64,000 bases of DNA from an uncultured Hoeflea sp. (GCF_947501405.1 NZ_CANMVK010000001.1:1612001-1676000), one strand, 5' to 3'; counted from the stretch's first letter, positions 52,463 to 61,178 are shown. The notes: generated from the letters alone by a model not told the origin. Made by a program: numbers and translations.

Positions 52463-53305
52463 TCAGGTCTTGCCGTGGACGATCAGTTCCGCAGCCTTGC
52501 GAATGACGGCGGGCGAGAGTGCGACGCGCCAGTCATCGCGCATGATCTTGGATTTGCCGAATTCCAGCAGACGCAACGCGGCGTCGGACGGCACCTTGGG
52601 CGAAAAGCCGAACCACATGGCGATTTCAACGTTGAGATGGCCGATCAGGAAATCCTGCGCGGCTTCCCGGGGAATGCCGTATTTCTTCTCGCATTCATCC
52701 ACCGCTTCAACCATCACATCGATCATGCACATGGCCAGCATCTCCGACAGGCCCGGCTCAAGGATCGCCAGTTGCTCGACCGTGACACGGTGGGTCTTGG
52801 TGACCGGCGACCACATCGCCTCGCAGATTTCTGCGCCGATGGCGTAATGCTCTTCCGGTCCCTGCATCAAGGCGCAGACGATCGCCTGTTTGGCCACGCC
52901 GCCATGGTAATCGCGCCGCGCCTCGATCTCGGTTTCATCATTGTAAAGAGGGGGATGGCAGGGATGGCCGATGAAGTAGGTGAGATCCGAGCGGTCCTTT
53001 GGAAGAACGTCCGCATAGGGAGCTGCGGCGTCGAGAATCAACAGCATCGTCCCGGCCGGCAGTTTCGGCGCGATGTCGGCGGCAACCTGGCCGATGAGAT
53101 TGTCGGGCAGCGCCAAGACCACCACGTCGGCGCCCGACAGGCCAACCTCCTCGGTCACCGCGGTGATGCCGGCTTCGGCCAGGCGCTGCTTGCCTGTTTC
53201 GCCGATTTCGATGGCGCGCAAATCATAGCCGGCCTCGAACAACTTCCTGGTGATGCGAAATCCCATCTTTCCGCCGGCACCCAACACCGAAACCGAACGC
53301 TTCAT
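52463..53305 (-). CDS. apnO: D-apionate oxidoisomerase
   Basis: A 280-residue NAD-dependent enzyme of the 6-phosphogluconate dehydrogenase-like group. The N-terminal dinucleotide site is VSVLGAGGKMGFRI (5-18). YFIGHPCHPPLYNDE and the helical C-terminal domain match the ApnO family, which oxidises D-apionate with migration of the hydroxymethyl group to give 3-oxo-isoapionate. It is the first gene of the nine-gene operon, and the divergent TIM-barrel gene starts 91 bases away. Confidence 0.87.
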   Translation of the reverse strand: MKRSVSVLGAGGKMGFRITRKLFEAGYDLRAIEIGETGKQRLAEAGITAVTEEVGLSGADVVVLALPDNLIGQVAADIAPKLPAGTMLLILDAAAPYADVLPKDRSDLTYFIGHPCHPPLYNDETEIEARRDYHGGVAKQAIVCALMQGPEEHYAIGAEICEAMWSPVTKTHRVTVEQLAILEPGLSEMLAMCMIDVMVEAVDECEKKYGIPREAAQDFLIGHLNVEIAMWFGFSPKVPSDAALRLLEFGKSKIMRDDWRVALSPAVIRKAAELIVHGKT

Positions 53306-53356
53306 TGTTCATCCTCCCACAAGATCGCAATCCGTTCTGGATTATCACTTATGTAA

Positions 53357-53368
53357 TGGTATGATGAG
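53357..53368 (+). promoter_or_regulatory. Candidate shared operator, copy 2 (TGGTATGATGAG)
   Basis: This matches TGGTGTAATGAG at 37,792 in 10 of 12 positions and includes the half-site ATGGTAT, which fits GntR/FCD-type operators. It lies between apnO and the divergent TIM-barrel gene, where it could control both. Confidence 0.35.
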
Positions 53369-53395
53369 TACACAGAGTCAAGCCCGAGGTTGCAC

Positions 53396-54241
53396 ATGCT
53401 GACGCAGATCGCGTTTTCGACAGTTGTTTTTGACGGGTATTCGTTTGAGGAGGGCATCGCCCTGCTTGCCAAGGCCGGGGTCCGCAATATCGAACCGGCC
53501 TATATCGAGGGCTATACGCCGTTCTCCGAAGACACCTTCACCGAGGCCAAAGGTGCGGCGCTGAAGTCAGTACTGGAGCGACTGGGCGTGCGCGCCCGGG
53601 CTCTGTCAGCCCATATCGACCTTGGCCAGCCAGACAGCCTCGAAAGGTTGCTGCGCCGCGTCGATTTCGCCGCCGGTCTGGGGGTCGCAACGCTGATCTC
53701 CAATGCAACGCGCGCGGACAGGCTTGAAGCTTTTGACGCCACCATCAATACCGCCCTGCCGCTAATGGCCGAGGCGGGAATCGTGTTGGCGGTGGAAAAT
53801 CCAGGCCATGGCGTTGGCGCGCTGGTTCCCGACGGCGCGGCTGGCGCCCGGCTCGTCAGCCGCTATGACAGCCCGTTTCTGCGGCTCAATTATGATTTTG
53901 GCAACGCCCTCACCTATGCGCGCGGCGACATCGATCTCCGTGCCGATCTCAACGCCGCGCTTCCCCATGCCCGGCGTCTCCATCTCAAGGATGTGCGGGA
54001 GCAAAACGGCGATTGGCATTTCTGCCCGATTGGGGACGGCATCGTCGGCTATGGCGGGCGCGTAACCCTCAACGGCGCGGTAAACCAGGCCGGCCTGGCA
54101 GTCGAGCACCCGCTGCGCCTGTGGCGGCCAGGCCGAAGCGACCCGGTGCGCCGCGCCGAGAAGCCCTCAACCGGTGACATCCAGCATGCAGTCGCAAAAA
54201 GCCTGCGGTTCCTGTCGGAATCGCGGATCTTTGAGGACTAG
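53396..54241 (+). CDS. Xylose isomerase-like TIM-barrel protein of the apiose island
   Basis: A 281-residue protein of the sugar phosphate isomerase/epimerase (AP endonuclease 2) fold. Likely metal ligands are Glu in VLAVENPGHGV, Asp in NYDFGNALTY, His in RRLHLKDVR and Glu in AVEHPLRLW. The ATG at 53,396 with GAGG upstream is preferred over the TTG at 53,390. It is divergent from apnO. It may be an isomerase for an apiose-derived sugar or a non-phosphorylating 3-oxo-isoapionate decarboxylase, an activity I recall in this fold; the sequence does not decide. Confidence 0.82.
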   Translation: MLTQIAFSTVVFDGYSFEEGIALLAKAGVRNIEPAYIEGYTPFSEDTFTEAKGAALKSVLERLGVRARALSAHIDLGQPDSLERLLRRVDFAAGLGVATLISNATRADRLEAFDATINTALPLMAEAGIVLAVENPGHGVGALVPDGAAGARLVSRYDSPFLRLNYDFGNALTYARGDIDLRADLNAALPHARRLHLKDVREQNGDWHFCPIGDGIVGYGGRVTLNGAVNQAGLAVEHPLRLWRPGRSDPVRRAEKPSTGDIQHAVAKSLRFLSESRIFED

Positions 54242-54286
54242 GCATGACTTCGATCGCGCCACCCCCCCGCGGCGCTTTCATCGAAA

Positions 54287-54535
54287 ATGAAGATGCGCTG
54301 GTGCGGCCGATTTCCAGACCGTTCGCCGGGATTTCCACTCCTCGCACGAAGCTACCGGCTCAAACAGCTCTATGCGCAGGATCTTGCCACTCACAGCAGC
54401 CCAAAGATGACCCGTTACTATGCCCGTAGGAGCGGTCTTGAACAGCCCGGGCGTGTTGTCGAGGTATGGGTGATGATGAGAGGAGAGAAGATCTTACACT
54501 ACCCGATTGATCCGCGTGTAACGCGTCATTTGTAA
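54287..54535 (+). pseudogene. Possible tyrosine recombinase (integrase) C-terminal remnant
   Basis: The frame contains QDLATHSSPKMTRYYARRSG, which resembles the end of phage-type integrases, where a GHSSxKxTxxY segment carries the conserved His and the catalytic Tyr. Nothing upstream in the frame looks like the rest of an integrase, so it would be a decayed fragment. It lies beside the 3' end of tRNA-Gly, the usual place for an island integrase. The resemblance is short and could be chance. The other bases between 54,242 and 54,549 show no other feature. Confidence 0.35.
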
Positions 54536-54549
54536 ATCATTGATTTTAC

Positions 54550-54623
54550 TGGAGCGGGTAGCGGGAATCGAACCCGCATATTCAGCTTGGAAGGCTGCTG
54601 CTCTACCATTGAGCTATACCCGC
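54550..54623 (-). tRNA. tRNA-Gly (anticodon TCC)
   Basis: A 74-base tRNA on the minus strand with encoded CCA. The acceptor GCGGGTA pairs with TACCCGC, the anticodon loop is CTTCCAA, and the T-arm is GCGGGTTCGATTCCCGC. Its 3' end faces the accessory block. tRNA-Tyr lies 19 bases upstream of it in the same transcript. Confidence 0.98.
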
Positions 54624-54642
54624 ATTCACGACCCGCCGGCGG

Positions 54643-54727
54643 TGGTGGAGGAAGTTGGATTTGAACCAACGTAGGCGAAGCCAACGGATTTACAGTCCGT
54701 CCCCTTTAACCACTCGGGCATTCCTCC
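54643..54727 (-). tRNA. tRNA-Tyr (anticodon GTA)
   Basis: An 85-base class II tRNA on the minus strand with encoded CCA. The acceptor GGAGGAA pairs with TTCCTCC, the anticodon loop is CTGTAAA, and the long variable arm is TTGGCTTCGCCTAC. It is transcribed ahead of tRNA-Gly, the same tRNA order as in the E. coli tyrU-glyT-tufB cluster. Confidence 0.98.
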
Positions 54728-55034
54728 AGACCAGCCGCCAGGATCGTGCATCCAAGTTGGATAGCCCGATTTCGTCGGGCAGTGCGGGTTAGGCGACCGG
54801 TAAAAATCGCCCCATCCGCGGTCGGCGTTATGACGTTGCGCGCCCTGTGTGTCAACACAGATCGCCAGAAAAACAACCGTCCGGGCGCAACTGTTTCCAG
54901 GTGTTTGCCGGCCCAGCCCGGTTGCAGACAAAACGGGCCGAGTGCAAGCAGCGTTTTGGAGGGAAACTCCGGCCAATTCCGATGGTTTGCGGGCATCCGA
55001 TTGCCTCGGGCCAGAATTGGCGTATAAGCGCGCG

Positions 55035-55934
55035 ATGAGCAAAGATGACGACGCCGGTTCCGCCGGATCCAACCGCGACACCCATTACGCCAAGCTGCGG
55101 CGGGCGCATCGCGACGCCAAGCGCGAACGCGACGGCCTGCCACCGGCCGGGCCGCGCGGCAAACGCGATCAGCCGGCCCGCAAGGGCACGCTTTTTGGCG
55201 AACGCACGGCGCCCGATACGGTCTATCTCTATGGGCTGCACACCGTGCGTGCGGCGATCGACAATCCGGCTCGGCGCATCACATCGCTCAAGGCCACCCG
55301 CAATGCGCTGATGCGGATGGAGATTGCCGAAGACGCCGCCCTGCCCTTCGCGCTGGAAATCGTCACCCCTCAGGAGATCGACCGGCTGCTTGGCGATGAC
55401 GCGGTGCATCAAGGTGCGCTTCTGGAAGCCGCGCCGCTGACGCCGCGGCCGCTCACCGATCTCGGCGCATCCGGGCTCATCATCATTCTCGACCAGGTTA
55501 CCGATCCGCACAATGTCGGCGCGATCATGCGCTCGGCGGTGGCCTTCGATGCAGGTGCGCTGATCACCACTCAACGCCACAGCCCCCAGGAATCAGGCGT
55601 TCTGGCCAAATCGGCCTCCGGTGCGCTGGAGCTGATCGATCATATCGGGGTGCGCAATCTCGCCGCCGCGATCGAGGAGATCAAGGCGCAAGGATTTTCC
55701 ACCATCGGGCTCGATTCAGAAGGCCCCGAACCGATCGAGGCAGGTTTCACCGGTGCGCGGATAGCCTTGGTGCTCGGTGCGGAAGGTAAGGGATTGCGGC
55801 AGAAAACCCGCGAGACCGTGGATATTCTGGCGCGGCTCGAACTGCCGGGTGCGATCAAATCGCTCAATGTCTCCAATGCCACGGCGATCGCGCTTTACGC
55901 GGCGCGTCAGCATCTCGACCGCAGCGGCAGTTGA
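55035..55934 (+). CDS. rlmB: 23S rRNA 2'-O-methyltransferase RlmB, SpoU family
   Basis: RlmB methylates the 2'-OH of G2251 (E. coli numbering) of 23S rRNA using SAM. The 299-residue protein has a basic N-terminal tail, the substrate-binding domain (YGLHTVRAAIDNPARRI) and the knotted SPOUT domain with LDQVTDPHNVGAIMRSA, LVLGAEGKGLRQKTRE and LNVSNATAIALYAA. The ATG at 55,035 fits the family start; earlier in-frame codons overlap the tRNA leader. It is divergent from tRNA-Tyr. Confidence 0.94.
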   Translation: MSKDDDAGSAGSNRDTHYAKLRRAHRDAKRERDGLPPAGPRGKRDQPARKGTLFGERTAPDTVYLYGLHTVRAAIDNPARRITSLKATRNALMRMEIAEDAALPFALEIVTPQEIDRLLGDDAVHQGALLEAAPLTPRPLTDLGASGLIIILDQVTDPHNVGAIMRSAVAFDAGALITTQRHSPQESGVLAKSASGALELIDHIGVRNLAAAIEEIKAQGFSTIGLDSEGPEPIEAGFTGARIALVLGAEGKGLRQKTRETVDILARLELPGAIKSLNVSNATAIALYAARQHLDRSGS

Positions 55935-56199
55935 GCGCAGCAAGAATTCCGTCGCCCCGGATCCAATTCTCCGGTCCAGGCACGCGTGATTTGATTGATG
56001 CGGGACTGCCCGCGGACAGGCTCCGCGTGATCCGCCCGCACAGGCCACGCTTCGCGGGATGGGTCGATGGCGCCTGGCACCGACCGGCACTGGCTTGTTC
56101 CGGCGTCGCAAAACAGGCCGGATGTGTGGCCGCGGCACGGCGCCATTCACGCGTTTTTTGCTTTACAGCCGTCCTGAATATGCTATCGCCATCCGCGCT

Positions 56200-56275
<76 letters not shown>

Positions 56276-56413
56276 GCTCTTCAATTCCGGATTGTTTGTT
56301 TTCAGGCAGCTTCGCGGTTGCCTCTCCGCCGGCACCATTTTCCTAGAAGTCTCGGCAATGCCGCCTTTCCGCAGCCGAACCCGAATTGGCCGGGCGCTGG
56401 CGGCGTATCCGGT

Positions 56414-57247
56414 TCAGGCGAGCGCCATCAGCGCCTGGCGGGTTTCCTCGTCGGCGGGGAACAGCAATTCAATCCGCAGTTCGGAAAGCACCACATCTTC
56501 GGCGGTGCCGAAATGCGAGATGGTTGAAAACAGCGACAGCCGCATGCCTCCGGCGCTGTAGATCGCGGGAATGACCGGCGACGGCGCCGGTTGCGGGTCC
56601 GGTGCGGATGCGCTGCCTGAAAGCAGAGCCAGCATCCGGTCGCGGCCTCGTTGCAACACCGGATCAGGGCCGAAATGAGCGATTTCGGTGTTGAGCCGGG
56701 CCGCCAGATAGCGGCGCAACTGATCAAGATTCTCGATGCTTTGGGCGACGGGTCCATTGTCGCACAACGCATCGAGCATGCTGTCGCCCTCCCCCAGCCC
56801 AACCATCGCGAAGAGCGTCCGGGCAGCACCATTGAGGCTTACCAGGCGCCAGTGCCGGTCAAGTGTGAGGGCCGGATAAGGGTGATGGCGCTCGAGCATC
56901 CAGTCGATGGCGGCGTGTGCGGGTCTCATATCGGTGCGGTCGGCCGGACGCGCGTCATACTGGGGCGCAAGGCCCGCGGCAACGAGAAGCTGGTTGCGGG
57001 CCTGAAGCGGCAATTCAAGCCGTTCGCACAGTCTGAGAACCATGGCCCGGCTTGGCTGCGACCGGCCGGTTTCCAGAAACGAGATATGGCGGGCTGAGAT
57101 GTCAGCCTCAAGCGCCAGATCAAGCTGGCTCAGCCGACGCCGTCCGCGCCAGTCCCGCAGGCTCGCGCCGAACTCCGATGCCTGGACCTGGTGTCTCACC
57201 GCACTCTCCTCCACCTTGACGCTGATGCGCCCATTCTGAGTGATCAT
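56414..57247 (-). CDS. XRE family regulator with MmyB-like ligand domain
   Basis: A 277-residue regulator. Residues 23-80 form a helix-turn-helix (FGASLRDWRGRRRLSQLDLALEADISARHISFLETGRSQPS). The rest resembles the MmyB-type C-terminal domain (DWMLERHHPYPALTLDRHWRLVSLN), a PAS-like ligand-binding fold. The ATG at 57,247 has only a weak AAGG upstream, so the start is uncertain by some residues. It is divergent from the membrane protein gene at 57,395 and may regulate it. Confidence 0.85.
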   Translation of the reverse strand: MITQNGRISVKVEESAVRHQVQASEFGASLRDWRGRRRLSQLDLALEADISARHISFLETGRSQPSRAMVLRLCERLELPLQARNQLLVAAGLAPQYDARPADRTDMRPAHAAIDWMLERHHPYPALTLDRHWRLVSLNGAARTLFAMVGLGEGDSMLDALCDNGPVAQSIENLDQLRRYLAARLNTEIAHFGPDPVLQRGRDRMLALLSGSASAPDPQPAPSPVIPAIYSAGGMRLSLFSTISHFGTAEDVVLSELRIELLFPADEETRQALMALA

Positions 57248-57394
57248 AGCCTTATGCGTCACCAATTCACTTACCTCAAAGGTAATTGCCTGGCGACGCC
57301 GGTTGCGTCCAATTGCCGGGGTCAGCCGCGTCCTCAAAACGTCATTTGTGCTAGTTTGGGTCGGCGCGGCGCCCCACACGTCAAGGAGACCGAT

Positions 57395-57829
57395 ATGTCA
57401 CATTCCGCAAGCATTCTGGCTCTTAAAATCGGCTGCGAGAGCTTCATCCTCATCGGCATCGCCATGGTGCTTTCAGTGTTCACACCACTTGGCGCTGTGC
57501 TGGAGTTGTTTTTGGATCTGGCGGTATGGCCGGGCGACGGCGCACAGACGCTGGATGCGGTGGAAACGCGGCTCGGCATCGCGATTTCGGGCGGGCTGCT
57601 GGCCGGCTGGGCGACCATGATCCTGATGGTCGTCACCCATGTCTACTCGAAGGACAAAGCGCTTGGCGGGCGGATTATCGCCGTCTCTGCGCTGGTCTGG
57701 TTCGCGCTCGACAGTTTCGGCTCGGTGATGGCCGGCGCCGCGATGAATGTGGTGTTCAACCTGGGTTTTCTGCTGGTGCTGCTCGTGCCGCTGGCGTTGG
57801 CGCGCGAGCGACGCGTGGCCGCTGCCTGA
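57395..57829 (+). CDS. Small four-span membrane protein, function unknown
   Basis: A 144-residue integral membrane protein with four hydrophobic segments (about 12-38, 66-86, 96-116 and 118-136) and a basic C-terminus [15 protein letters not shown] lies seven bases upstream of the ATG. No family is recognised with certainty. It is divergent from the XRE regulator and separated by 147 bases. Confidence 0.75.
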   Translation: MSHSASILALKIGCESFILIGIAMVLSVFTPLGAVLELFLDLAVWPGDGAQTLDAVETRLGIAISGGLLAGWATMILMVVTHVYSKDKALGGRIIAVSALVWFALDSFGSVMAGAAMNVVFNLGFLLVLLVPLALARERRVAAA

Positions 57830-57926
57830 TCCACACACCGGAACCGGCGACCCGCCGGTCTCGCCCCTTGCATCCCGGCTTGGCAGCCGCCATTGTCGGG
57901 ATAGCAGCGGGAGCCAGTACCAGTTC

Positions 57927-58691
57927 ATGACACCGAAGTTCAGTTTCATCGCCTCAGGCGCACCCGACGCCCAGGCCGCGGCCAAGCATCTGGCCGCGCT
58001 TTATGGCAATAGCCGCCAGGACGAAGCCGATGTGATCGTGGCGCTGGGCGGTGACGGTTTCATGCTGCAGACGCTGCATGAACAGATGAACTCCGGCCGC
58101 ATGGTCTATGGCATGAACCGCGGTTCGGTCGGCTTTCTGATGAACGACTATTCGGATGCGGACCTGACCGGCCGCATCGACGCCGCGGTGGAAAACATCA
58201 TCCGTCCGCTCGAAATGAGCGCCACCGACGGTCACGGCGTGGTCCACAAGGCCTTTGCCATCAACGAGGTCTCGCTGCTCAGGCAGAGCTATCAGGCGGC
58301 CAAGATCCGGTTGTCAATCGATGGTGAGGAGCGGATGGAGGAACTGATCTGCGACGGCATCATGGTGGCGACGCCGGCGGGCTCAACCGCCTATAATCTG
58401 TCAGCACACGGGCCGATCCTGCCGCTTGACGCGCAATTGCTGGCGCTTACGCCGGTAAGCCCCTTCCGACCCCGGCGCTGGCGCGGCGCGCTGCTGCCCA
58501 ACAAGGTCACCGTCACCATGGATGTGCTGGAGCCCGAAAAGCGGCCCGTCAACGCGGTGGCAGACCACACCGAGGTCAAATCGGTGGTGCAGGTGGTGGT
58601 CGCCGAATCCCAGGATTTCACGGCGCGGATTCTCACCGATTCCAGCCATTCCTGGAACGACCGGATTCTGGCCGAACAATTCTTGTACTGA
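57927..58691 (+). CDS. nadK: NAD kinase
   Basis: NAD kinase phosphorylates NAD to NADP using ATP or polyphosphate. The 254-residue protein is of the short alphaproteobacterial type. It has the GGDGFML motif near residue 41, GMNRGSVGFLMNDY, the NEVSL segment and the GSTAYNLSAHGPI motif. The start at MTPKFSFIASG fits the family; GGGAG lies upstream at a long distance. Confidence 0.96.
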   Translation: MTPKFSFIASGAPDAQAAAKHLAALYGNSRQDEADVIVALGGDGFMLQTLHEQMNSGRMVYGMNRGSVGFLMNDYSDADLTGRIDAAVENIIRPLEMSATDGHGVVHKAFAINEVSLLRQSYQAAKIRLSIDGEERMEELICDGIMVATPAGSTAYNLSAHGPILPLDAQLLALTPVSPFRPRRWRGALLPNKVTVTMDVLEPEKRPVNAVADHTEVKSVVQVVVAESQDFTARILTDSSHSWNDRILAEQFLY

Positions 58692-58732
58692 GGATTTATG
58701 CCCAACTCTGCCCCGTTCGAAAGGTTATGCCC

Positions 58733-59320
58733 ATGGCCCTCTCCCCGCTTAAAAGTCTCGCCGCCGCAGCGATTGCCTTGGGTCTGGCCGCCGCACCGGC
58801 AGCGTCACAGGAGTCAATTACCGAGAGCCTGTCGGAGCGGGTGCTGTTTGTGACCAGTGGCGGCTATTGGGAGGAGATTGCCGAACCAGAGGAACCGGCG
58901 GAGACGGCGGGCGCAGCGAGCGCCGACAATGGTGAAGACGGCGGCCAGACTTCCGCAGAGGACGGCTCTGATTCACCGGCCGATGCGGCGGCTGCGGAAG
59001 ACGCCCCGGTGCTTGTGCGCGGCTATTACCGGCTGATCGCCATACGCGGTCAAGACAACCGTTCGCAGCTCGAATTGCAGCAGATCACACTGACGCCCGA
59101 AGGTCCGCAACTGGCGATGTCGATCGGCGTCGAGGAGATCAATGCGCTGGGCGCCGATATCACCGACATCCGGCCGGAGAACTCGACCGGCCGCTCTTCG
59201 GGACCGGGTTTCGCCGCCTTCATCTATCTCAAGACCGCCCCGGAGGTGGTCGAGCCCGAAACCTGGGCGCTGTTCATCGATGAGTTCGGCGACATCGTGG
59301 TTGAACCGTCGAGCAATTGA
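58733..59320 (+). CDS. Acidic periplasmic hypothetical protein
   Basis: A 195-residue protein with a signal peptide (LKSLAAAAIALGLAAAPAASQ, cleavage near residue 24). A low-complexity acidic Ala, Glu, Asp and Ser rich linker covers about residues 45-85. It is followed by a folded part of about 110 residues with alternating strands (LVRGYYRLIAIRGQDNRSQLELQQITL, AFIYLKTAPEVVEPETWALFIDEFGD). No family was recognised. AAAGG eight bases upstream supports the ATG at 58,733 over 58,727. It follows nadK by 41 bases. Confidence 0.75.
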   Translation: MALSPLKSLAAAAIALGLAAAPAASQESITESLSERVLFVTSGGYWEEIAEPEEPAETAGAASADNGEDGGQTSAEDGSDSPADAAAAEDAPVLVRGYYRLIAIRGQDNRSQLELQQITLTPEGPQLAMSIGVEEINALGADITDIRPENSTGRSSGPGFAAFIYLKTAPEVVEPETWALFIDEFGDIVVEPSSN

Positions 59321-59353
59321 TGATCGACGGCATATTGCAGTCAGGGGGAACAC

Positions 59354-59974
59354 ATGGGTGGATTTGAAAGTCTGATGGCAATCGCCGCAGCGTTTTTCGT
59401 GGTCACGGTGTCGCCCGGTCCGGCCAACATCGCCGTGGCCGCTGTGGCGATGCATTCAGGGCGCGGTCCTGCGCTGCGGTTCGGGCTCGGCCTTTCGCTC
59501 GGCCTGGCCTTCTGGGGCGTCGTCGCGGCGACCGGCCTGGGCATTGTTCTGCAAAGCGCGACCACCGTGCTGACCGCGCTCAAAGTGCTGGGAGGTCTGT
59601 ATCTTTTATGGCTGGCACTGCAGTCGGCCCGTTCAGCGTCGCGGTCTGGCGCCGAGGCGCCCTCGCCGGGCCGGCAAGGCAGATGGTTTGCGCGCGGCCT
59701 GGTGCTCAACCTGTCCAATCCGAAGGCCGTGGTGGCATGGATGGCCGCCCTTTCCATGGGGCTCGGTCAGGATACGAACCTAAGCTCGGTGTTCGCGGCT
59801 ACGGTTTTGTGCATGGCGTTGGGGGTTGGCAATTACATCGGCTACGCTGTGACCTTTTCCCTGTCTGGCCTGATGGCCGGATATCGCCGCTGGCGGCGCT
59901 GGATCGACGGGGTGGTCGCCGGCTTGTTCGCACTGGCCGGCTTCAGCCTGATCCGCTCCGCCTTCGTTAGGTAG
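59354..59974 (+). CDS. LysE/RhtB family amino acid or metabolite exporter
   Basis: A 206-residue protein with about six membrane segments. The N-terminal signature AAFFVVTVSPGPANIAVAAVAMHSGR matches the LysE family GPN motif. ARGLVLNLSNPKAVVAWMAAL corresponds to the second conserved NPKA motif. The substrate cannot be told. It starts 33 bases after the acidic periplasmic protein gene, with GGGG upstream of the ATG, so the two may be cotranscribed. Confidence 0.9.
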   Translation: MGGFESLMAIAAAFFVVTVSPGPANIAVAAVAMHSGRGPALRFGLGLSLGLAFWGVVAATGLGIVLQSATTVLTALKVLGGLYLLWLALQSARSASRSGAEAPSPGRQGRWFARGLVLNLSNPKAVVAWMAALSMGLGQDTNLSSVFAATVLCMALGVGNYIGYAVTFSLSGLMAGYRRWRRWIDGVVAGLFALAGFSLIRSAFVR

Positions 59975-60049
59975 CAGAAGCGTTCAGATCCGCCCGCGAA
60001 GGCCAATTGGTGGTCTGAGCGACAGATAACCTGGCCGGTGCGGCGCGCC

Positions 60050-61178
60050 TTAGTCGATGTCGGCCACTTCCTCACCGCCGCCATAGACGCGCTGGGCAAG
60101 CGCTGCTTCCATGAAATCATCGAGCTTGCCGTCCAGCACGTCCTGCGGGCTGGTGCTTTCGGTGCCGGTGCGCAGATCCTTGACCAACTGATAGGGCTGC
60201 AAGACGTAGGAGCGGATCTGGTGACCCCAGCCGATCTCGGTCTTGGAGGCGGCCTCTTCATTGGCGGCCTCCTCGCGCTTTTTCAGCTCTGCCTCATAGA
60301 TGCGGGCGCGCAGCATGTCCCAGGCCTTGGCGCGGTTTTTGTGCTGCGAGCGTTCCTGCTGGCACTGAACCACGATGCCGGTTGGTACATGGGTGATGCG
60401 GACCGCCGAATCGGTGGTGTTGACGTGCTGACCGCCGGCGCCGGATGCGCGATAAGTGTCGATCCGGCAATCGCTTTCATTGATCTCGACGTCGATCGAA
60501 TCGTCGATCACCGGATAGGTCCAGATGCTGGAAAACGAGGTATGCCGCCGCGCCTGGCTGTCATAGGGCGAAATCCGCACCAGCCGGTGGACGCCTGACT
60601 CGGTCTTGAGCCAGCCATAGGCATTGTGGCCCTTGACCAGAAGGGTCGCGGATTTGATGCCAGCTTCCTCGCCGTCATGAATTTCGAGCAGTTCCACCTT
60701 CATGCCACGGCGCTCGGCCCAGCGGGTGTACATGCGCAACAGCATGTTGGCCCAATCCTGGCTTTCGGTGCCGCCGGCGCCGGAGTGAACCTCGAGATAG
60801 GTGTCATTGCCATCCGCTTCGCCCGACAGCAGCGATTCGATCTGCTGCTTGGTGACTTCGGTGCGAAGCTCTTTCAGCGCCGTTTCGGCTTCGCCGACGA
60901 TCTCGCTGTCGCCCTCTTCCTCGCCCATCTCGATCAGTTCGAGATTGTCGGAAAGCTGGGCCTCGAGACGCTTGAGACCATTGATGGAGTCATCGAGTTG
61001 CTGGCGCTCGCGCATCAGCTTCTGGGCTTCCTGGGGATCGTCCCAGATCGCCGGGTCCTCAGCCTTGGCGTTTAGCCAATCGAGCCGTTTTTGAGCTGGA
61101 TCCCAGTCAAAGATGCCTCCTCAGCAGGCTTATGGCCTGCTTGATTTCGTCGACAACGACCTGGGTTTCTGCGCGCAT
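60050..61178 (-). CDS. prfB: Peptide chain release factor 2, made by programmed +1 frameshift
   Basis: RF2 releases the peptide at UGA and UAA. The gene starts at ATG 61,178, reads 23 codons to CTT, meets an in-frame TGA at 61,109-61,107, and continues in the +1 frame with [19 protein letters not shown]. The shifted product has about 375 residues, the normal length. The GGQ motif is in [15 protein letters not shown]. The stop-recognition tripeptide reads SPY rather than the E. coli SPF. It is not a pseudogene: the shift site is the known autoregulatory one. mrcA lies upstream on the same strand. Confidence 0.97.
61107..61121 (-). promoter_or_regulatory. RF2 programmed frameshift site
   Basis: AGG AGG CAT CTT TGA: a Shine-Dalgarno-like AGGAGG three bases before the CTT slippery codon and the TGA stop, which is then followed by C. 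When RF2 is scarce the ribosome slips +1 on CTT-T and completes RF2. Confidence 0.97.

Noticed and set aside
61015-61178. prfB as a frameshifted pseudogene or with a start at 61,015
   Set aside because: The TGA sits in the conserved AGGAGG-CTT-TGA-C frameshift context, and the shifted frame restores a normal RF2 N-terminus.
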